NCBI GenBank assembly: GCA_029820945.1
Contig: JALGUJ010000006.1
Span: 1 to 64,000, forward strand
From: Candidatus Zipacnadia bacterium
GTDB taxonomy: Bacteria > Armatimonadota > Zipacnadia > Zipacnadales > UBA5352
DNA length: 64,000 nucleotides
Direction of reading: 5' to 3'
How positions within the stretch are numbered: the stretch's first letter is position 1; every line of letters begins with the position of its first letter. Below, one piece after another: positions 58,171-64,000 of the stretch. The notes below the pieces were generated by a model. That model did not search any database, had not been told where the DNA came from, and was given only the letters and a program-made list of their open reading frames with translations. A program made the position numbers and the translations under genes.

Positions 58171-59163
58171 TCAGTCAAGCGCCACGACCCCGGGCTCGCC
58201 GCCGATGCTCAGGATCGCCTCGGCGATGCGCGTGGCCTCGATGCCCTCGCGCGCGCCGACGGCGGGCTGCTCGCCCGTCCTCACGCACTCGACGAAGTGT
58301 GCCATCTGCCGGCGGAACCAGTCGGCGCCGGTGTCGGGCTCGAACGCCACGAGGTGCTCGCCGTCCTGGAGACGCACGGACAGCTTCGCGTCGCCGGGGA
58401 AGGTGATGGCGCCCTCGGGGCCGAGCACGTCGTGGGCGCTATCGGCGCGCACGGTGTAGCCGAAGCCGGGCAGGCCCCACGACCAGACCATGATGAGCTG
58501 GTCGCCGGACTCGAAGTCCACGACCGCGGTGCCGGTGTCCCAGGCGGTGGTGGCCTCCTTGAGCTTGCGCAGGTTGGCGCTGACGCGGGACGCCTCGCCG
58601 AAGGTGAAGCGCGCCCAGTCGTAGTTGTGCACGGCCCCGTCGATGAAGGGGCCGCCGCCGATCTCCCGGTCGAAGAACCACGGGGTCGGCGCACCGGAGC
58701 CGCCGGACACCGAGCGCCAGACGACCGGCCGGCCGATCGTGCCGTCCTGGATGATCTCGCGCAGCTTGAGCCACTCGTTGCAGTAATGGCGCACGAAGGC
58801 GATCTGCAGGATGACGCCGTTGTCCTCGCAGACCTGGGCCATCTCCTCGCACTTCTCGACCGTCATCGCCATGGGCTTCTCGCACAGCACGTGCTTGCCG
58901 GCCCGCGCCGCGGCGATCACGGCGTCGGGGTGGAAGCCGGTCGGCGTGCAGACCACCACCGCGTCCACGTCGTCGTGGGCCAGCAGGTGGTCAAGCTCCG
59001 TGGTCCCGCACTCGGTGCCGTAGTCCTCCTGGTGCTTCTTCACAGCCGCTTCGTTGACGTCCATCGCGCAGGCGATGAAGGCGTCGGGGTGCTCAACGAC
59101 ATGGGGCGCGTGGGCGCGGTGAATGCCGCCGCACCCGATGAATCCGATCCCGATCTGGGACAT
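58171..59163 (-). CDS. Gfo/Idh/MocA family oxidoreductase
   Basis: IGIGFIGCGGIHRAHAP; ARAGKHVLCEKPMAMTVEKCEEMA. Confidence 0.92.
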   Translation of the reverse strand: MSQIGIGFIGCGGIHRAHAPHVVEHPDAFIACAMDVNEAAVKKHQEDYGTECGTTELDHLLAHDDVDAVVVCTPTGFHPDAVIAAARAGKHVLCEKPMAMTVEKCEEMAQVCEDNGVILQIAFVRHYCNEWLKLREIIQDGTIGRPVVWRSVSGGSGAPTPWFFDREIGGGPFIDGAVHNYDWARFTFGEASRVSANLRKLKEATTAWDTGTAVVDFESGDQLIMVWSWGLPGFGYTVRADSAHDVLGPEGAITFPGDAKLSVRLQDGEHLVAFEPDTGADWFRRQMAHFVECVRTGEQPAVGAREGIEATRIAEAILSIGGEPGVVALD

Positions 59164-59181
59164 GCGTCCGCTCCTCTCGTG

Positions 59182-60096
<915 letters not shown>

Positions 60097-60130
60097 CGTG
60101 TTCCCGCCTTCGTGCACTGGAATGACCGAG

Positions 60131-61015
60131 CTACTGCATGGCGTCGCGCGCCGCGACCAGCGCCCGGATGTGATTGGGCGTGGTGCCGCAGCAGCCGCCG
60201 ATGATCTGCGCGCCGGCTTCCACCAGCTCCCCGAAGTGCGCCACCATCTGCTCGGGCGTCTCATCGAAGACCGTCCGGCCCTCCACGAGCCTGGGCAGAC
60301 CGGCGTTGGGCTTGCACCACAGCGGCAGGTCGGTGGCCGGGCGCATCAGCCGCGCAACCTCGACGATGTTCTCGATCCCGTGGCCGCAGTTGGAGCCCAC
60401 GACGTCCGCGCCGGCCTCCTGCAGCTCCTTGGCCGCCTGCTGGGGCGTGACGCCCATCATCGTCGCGTAGCCCGCCGGCCCCCTGTCGAATGTCATCGAG
60501 GTCACCACGGGTCCATCGAACCGGGCCTTCGCTGCCGCCAGCGCCGCCTTCGTCTCATCGAGGTCGGTCATGGTCTCGATGAGTATCCCGTCCGTCCCGC
60601 CCTCCACCATGGCCGCGATCTGTTCAGCGAAGACCGCCACCATCTCCTCCTCCGAGATAGTCCCCAGCGGCGCCATGAACTCGCCGGTGGGCCCCACGGA
60701 CGCGAAGACGAGGGCGCGGCCGTCGGCGGCCTCCTTCGACAGCTCGACGGCGCGCCGATTGAGCTCGGCCACGCTCTCGTCCAGCCCGCCCCTCGCGAGC
60801 TTCAGGCGGCTGCCGCCGAAGGTGTTGGTCAGCACGATCTCCGCCCCGGCTTCGACGTAGCGCGCCGCGACGTCCCGGACCTCGTCCGGCCGCGACAGGA
60901 CCCAGCTCTCGGGCGGCTCGCCCGGCTCGAGCCCGCGCTCGGCAAGCTGCGTGCCCCAGGCACCGTCGGCGATGAGCACTTCCCTCTCCCGTAGCAGGCG
61001 CTGTAAGCTGGTCAT
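60131..61015 (-). CDS. Homocysteine S-methyltransferase domain protein (tandem paralogue)
   Basis: LIADGAWGTQLAERGLEPGEPPESWVLSRPDEVRDVAARYVEAGAEIVLTNTFGGSRLKL; GSNCGHG; GGCCGTTPNHIRAL. Confidence 0.9.
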   Translation of the reverse strand: MTSLQRLLREREVLIADGAWGTQLAERGLEPGEPPESWVLSRPDEVRDVAARYVEAGAEIVLTNTFGGSRLKLARGGLDESVAELNRRAVELSKEAADGRALVFASVGPTGEFMAPLGTISEEEMVAVFAEQIAAMVEGGTDGILIETMTDLDETKAALAAAKARFDGPVVTSMTFDRGPAGYATMMGVTPQQAAKELQEAGADVVGSNCGHGIENIVEVARLMRPATDLPLWCKPNAGLPRLVEGRTVFDETPEQMVAHFGELVEAGAQIIGGCCGTTPNHIRALVAARDAMQ

Positions 61016-61779
61016 TGACCATCCTCCCCACTATGCGGCTCCAGGTAGCGGGCGCGCATCTCGGCCTCTCTCCCGCAACTGCGCTCTCCCTCCGGGCAGC
61101 GGCCCTGCTGCACGCACTTGGGCCCGGCGAGCTGGAAGGCGGCAGGGGCAACGGCGCGCACCCGCTCGAGCATCTGGTCGGCAACGCGCCGGATCTCCCA
61201 CTGCGCGCGCTGGCAGAGCCGCTCGCCGAAGAAGTGCAGCAGCTCCCGCGCGTTCATCGTGACCACGATCTTCGTCTCGCAGGCATTGGGCAGGACGTAG
61301 CGGGCATCCTCGTTGCTCCGCTCGCCGCTGCGGCCCAGCGCATCGTTCAGCGCCGCGTAGCGCTCCGCGATCAGCGCCATGGTCTCCTCGAAGTACTCGA
61401 CCGCGTCCACCTCATCTTCGCCCGCCCTGACCGTGCGGCCCTCAAGCCGGGGCGGGACGACGTAGTCGAAGCGGTCGTGGCTGATGTACCGCTGCGACCG
61501 CTGCGAGTAGCTGGCGACGCGATGGCGCACGAGCTGGTGGGTCAGCGCGCGGGACACGCCTTCCAGGTAGAACGTGAAGGAGGCGTGCTCCAGCGGGCTG
61601 TGATGGCCCATCGCGCAGAGCCTGGCGACGAGCTCGCGCGCCTCGCCCGGCCGGCGCTCGAACAGCCGCTCGGTGTCGCCGGCGTAGCAGACCCTGGCAG
61701 CGGTGGCGATGACCTCATCGGGGTGTTCGGTGTGCTGCACGAGGCGCACTCGCGCATCGACGCTCGGCACGGCGCTCAT
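61012..61779 (-). CDS. thyX: FAD-dependent thymidylate synthase
   Basis: HHSPLEHASFTFYLEGVSRALTHQLVRHRVASYSQRSQRY (RHRxxSxxxxSxR motif). Confidence 0.96.
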   Translation of the reverse strand: MSAVPSVDARVRLVQHTEHPDEVIATAARVCYAGDTERLFERRPGEARELVARLCAMGHHSPLEHASFTFYLEGVSRALTHQLVRHRVASYSQRSQRYISHDRFDYVVPPRLEGRTVRAGEDEVDAVEYFEETMALIAERYAALNDALGRSGERSNEDARYVLPNACETKIVVTMNARELLHFFGERLCQRAQWEIRRVADQMLERVRAVAPAAFQLAGPKCVQQGRCPEGERSCGREAEMRARYLEPHSGEDGQ

Positions 61780-61860
61780 CCGTTCGGCGCGTGGCTGGAC
61801 CCGGTGTCCGGTCGGGAGTGTGCCTCTTCGGCGCCATCGTGTCAAGTCCTCCGGCGTACC

Positions 61861-63399
61861 TCACGGCGCGGGGACCATGTTCCCGGGGTTGAGGAGCCAG
61901 GCGGGGTCGAGCGCGCGCTTGACTTGCGCGATCTCGTCGAGGCCCTCCGGCCCGTACATCAGCTCCAGGTAGGGCACATCGCGGCTCTCGATGGGGAGCG
62001 TCTTTTTCCCGACCCCGTGCTCGGCGGTGATGGTGCCGCCCAGGCCGATGGCGGTGCGCGCGAGGTGGATGTACTCGGCCATCGCGGCCGTCTGCTCGGA
62101 GTCGTCGGCGGGCAGGAAGTCCACGTGCAGGTGGTGGTCGCCCATGTGCCCGAAGAGCACCGCCGACGCCTCCGGCCGGGCGGTGACCTCCAGGAAGGCC
62201 TCGGACGAAGCGCGATAGGCGTCCATCATGCGCCCGAAGGCCTCCGCGGGCACCGCGTAGTCCGTGCAGAGCTTGTCGGTCCCGTGCTGGCGCAGCCAGG
62301 TGTTGACGCTCTCGGGGAGCGCGTGGCGGAAGGTCCGCTGCGCCTCGAGCTCGCGGTTCGAGTCGGCGAACCAGTCGTCGAGAGGCTCGCTCCTCTCGAT
62401 GATCTCCGCCACAACCTCGACAGCGTCGAAGTCGTCGGCCGCCAGCTCCGTGAAGATCGCCGCCTGGTGCTCGGGCTTGACCTGTGGCTGCTCGCTCATG
62501 AAGCGCAGGGCGCCCGAGTCGTAGTACTCGATCGACACGATCGGCACACCCTCGGCGGCCGCCTGGCGCAGCGCGTCGGCGTGGGCGACGGCCGCCTCCT
62601 CGGTGGCGAAGAACGCGGTGTCCGAGAAGAGAGTCGGCCGCGGTGTCACCCGGATGAGCACCGCCGTGATGACGCCGAGAATGCCCTCAGAGCCCACGAA
62701 GAGGTCCACCAGGTCCATGCCGTCCGCCGCGAACAGCCCCGCGGCGTTCTTGGTCTGCGGCATCTGGTATGAGGGCGCGGTGACCTCGTGCTCGATGCCC
62801 GCCTCCGAGGCGAAGCGTAGCGTTCGCCCATCCGCCACGACCTGTCCGCGGCGCAGGCGGAGGAGCTCGCCGGTGGGGAGCACGACCTCCAGTGCCTCGA
62901 TCCATCTCCGCGTGGCGCCGTGCATGAAGCTGCGCGCGCCGGAGGCGTTCTCGGCCACCGCCCCGCCCAGCATCGCCGACTGCTCGGTGGGGGCCGGCGG
63001 GAAGAGTAGATCGGGGGCGAGCAGCGCGTCGAGCGCGTCGAGCGTGATGGCCGGCGGGCACCACGCCAGCAGGCGGTCCCGATCGAGCATGACGGTATAG
63101 CGCAGGCCCTGGTGCTCCACCGTTACAGGCTCGAAGCCCTCGTGGCCGGACTCGTGCGCCATCAGCTCCATGGTCATGATGACGCCGCCGCAGGTCGCCA
63201 CGCGCGCTCCCGTCAGGCCCGTGCCTCCGCCGGAGACGGTCACGGGCGTGCCCGCGTCGCCGGCCTCGCGCAGGACCTGCGCGACGTCGTCGGCGCTCTC
63301 GGGAAAGACGACGGCCTCCACGCCCTGGGCGAAGAACGTGTTGCTCTCGTCGTCGGCGTACTGCTCGATGATCTCGGCCTCGGTGCTGCGGCGCATCAT
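61861..63399 (-). CDS. FAD-binding oxidase (GlcD/D-lactate dehydrogenase-like)
   Basis: TVSGGGTGLTGARVA; AENASGARSFMHGATRRWIEALEVVLPTG; LDPAWLLNPGNMV. Confidence 0.92.
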   Translation of the reverse strand: MMRRSTEAEIIEQYADDESNTFFAQGVEAVVFPESADDVAQVLREAGDAGTPVTVSGGGTGLTGARVATCGGVIMTMELMAHESGHEGFEPVTVEHQGLRYTVMLDRDRLLAWCPPAITLDALDALLAPDLLFPPAPTEQSAMLGGAVAENASGARSFMHGATRRWIEALEVVLPTGELLRLRRGQVVADGRTLRFASEAGIEHEVTAPSYQMPQTKNAAGLFAADGMDLVDLFVGSEGILGVITAVLIRVTPRPTLFSDTAFFATEEAAVAHADALRQAAAEGVPIVSIEYYDSGALRFMSEQPQVKPEHQAAIFTELAADDFDAVEVVAEIIERSEPLDDWFADSNRELEAQRTFRHALPESVNTWLRQHGTDKLCTDYAVPAEAFGRMMDAYRASSEAFLEVTARPEASAVLFGHMGDHHLHVDFLPADDSEQTAAMAEYIHLARTAIGLGGTITAEHGVGKKTLPIESRDVPYLELMYGPEGLDEIAQVKRALDPAWLLNPGNMVPAP

Positions 63400-63531
63400 G
63401 GACCTCCGGTGAGCGGTGTGCCTCGCGGCCGGCCATTTCGCCGCCGTGGTCTGCGTCTCCTGTCGAAGGGCAGCGGCCGCGGCGCGGCGAAGTTGCGTAT
63501 CGCGCGACCACGGGGGACCGGAGCGAGGCCC

Positions 63532-64000
63532 ATGAGCTACGAGCGCGGCTGGCAGGCGCTGAACCTGCAGATGCCGGCCCGGATCCCGCACACCGAGTAC
63601 GTCTCGAACCCCTACTGGGTAGAGCGGCTCACGGGGCTTGACCCGCGCGATCCCGATCGGGCGGGTGAGGCGAACCTGGCGCTGATCCGGGAGTGGGACT
63701 ACGATGTGCGCTGGTTCACCATGGCGCCGCCCGGCCAACCGCGCATGACGCACATGGGCACGGCGGTCTGGCGCCCGGACTACGAGGTGGTGGACAACCG
63801 CGTGTGCCCGTTCGAGACGGTCGAGGAGGTGCTGGCGTTCGACCCGGTGGCCGAGTTCCCCGTGCCGCCGCACCGTGAGTTGGTGGAGCACTACTCCCGC
63901 ACCTGGCGGGCCGCGCAGGAGCAAACGCCCACCTGCGTGGTGCCCGGAGGATACTACAACACGGTCTTCACCTGGCCCATCATGACCTTCGGGTGGGACC
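63532..64000 (+). CDS. URO-D-family-like protein, truncated by the window end
   Basis: Open frame from ATG 63532 to window end: MSYERGWQALNLQMPARIPHTEYVSNPYWVERLTG...; not in the ORF track because no stop lies within the window. Confidence 0.65.
   Translation, partial: MSYERGWQALNLQMPARIPHTEYVSNPYWVERLTGLDPRDPDRAGEANLALIREWDYDVRWFTMAPPGQPRMTHMGTAVWRPDYEVVDNRVCPFETVEEVLAFDPVAEFPVPPHRELVEHYSRTWRAAQEQTPTCVVPGGYYNTVFTWPIMTFGWD

Overview
The window is 64 kb of high-GC bacterial chromosome, densely coding, with genes on both strands. I see no convincing rRNA, tRNA, CRISPR array, prophage or IS element. Lineage is uncertain. The prepilin N-terminus ([43 protein letters not shown]), the many uroporphyrinogen-decarboxylase-family proteins, DUF6785/DUF4091/DUF2961-type proteins and Gfo/Idh/MocA plus sugar-isomerase genes suggest an Armatimonadota-like organism (inference only).

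Housekeeping genes: glyQ-glyS-dgt, thyX, acpS, an LptF/LptG permease, bioY, a Sir2 deacetylase, a SigH-like sigma factor and CvpA. The rest is mostly carbohydrate and secreted-protein functions: GH-like proteins, polysaccharide deacetylases, a BNR sialidase, a PEP-CTERM protein, an Flp pilin and a pseudopilin.

Most interesting observations: (1) two secreted-protein genes are each interrupted by one in-frame TAG, with the frame fully conserved downstream, while TAG is also an ordinary terminator here; (2) a translationally coupled C-N lyase + MmgE/PrpD operon resembling the iminodisuccinate lyase/epimerase pair; (3) a three-copy intergenic element around a Gfo/Idh gene whose stem shows wobble-to-Watson-Crick substitutions, suggesting RNA-level structure; (4) a compact operon with a variant ADP-ribosylglycohydrolase-like protein; (5) a thyX-coupled pair of homocysteine-methyltransferase-like genes; (6) structured leaders upstream of a sigma factor and a PEP-CTERM gene. 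All calls come from reading the sequence and ORF track; no database search was run.
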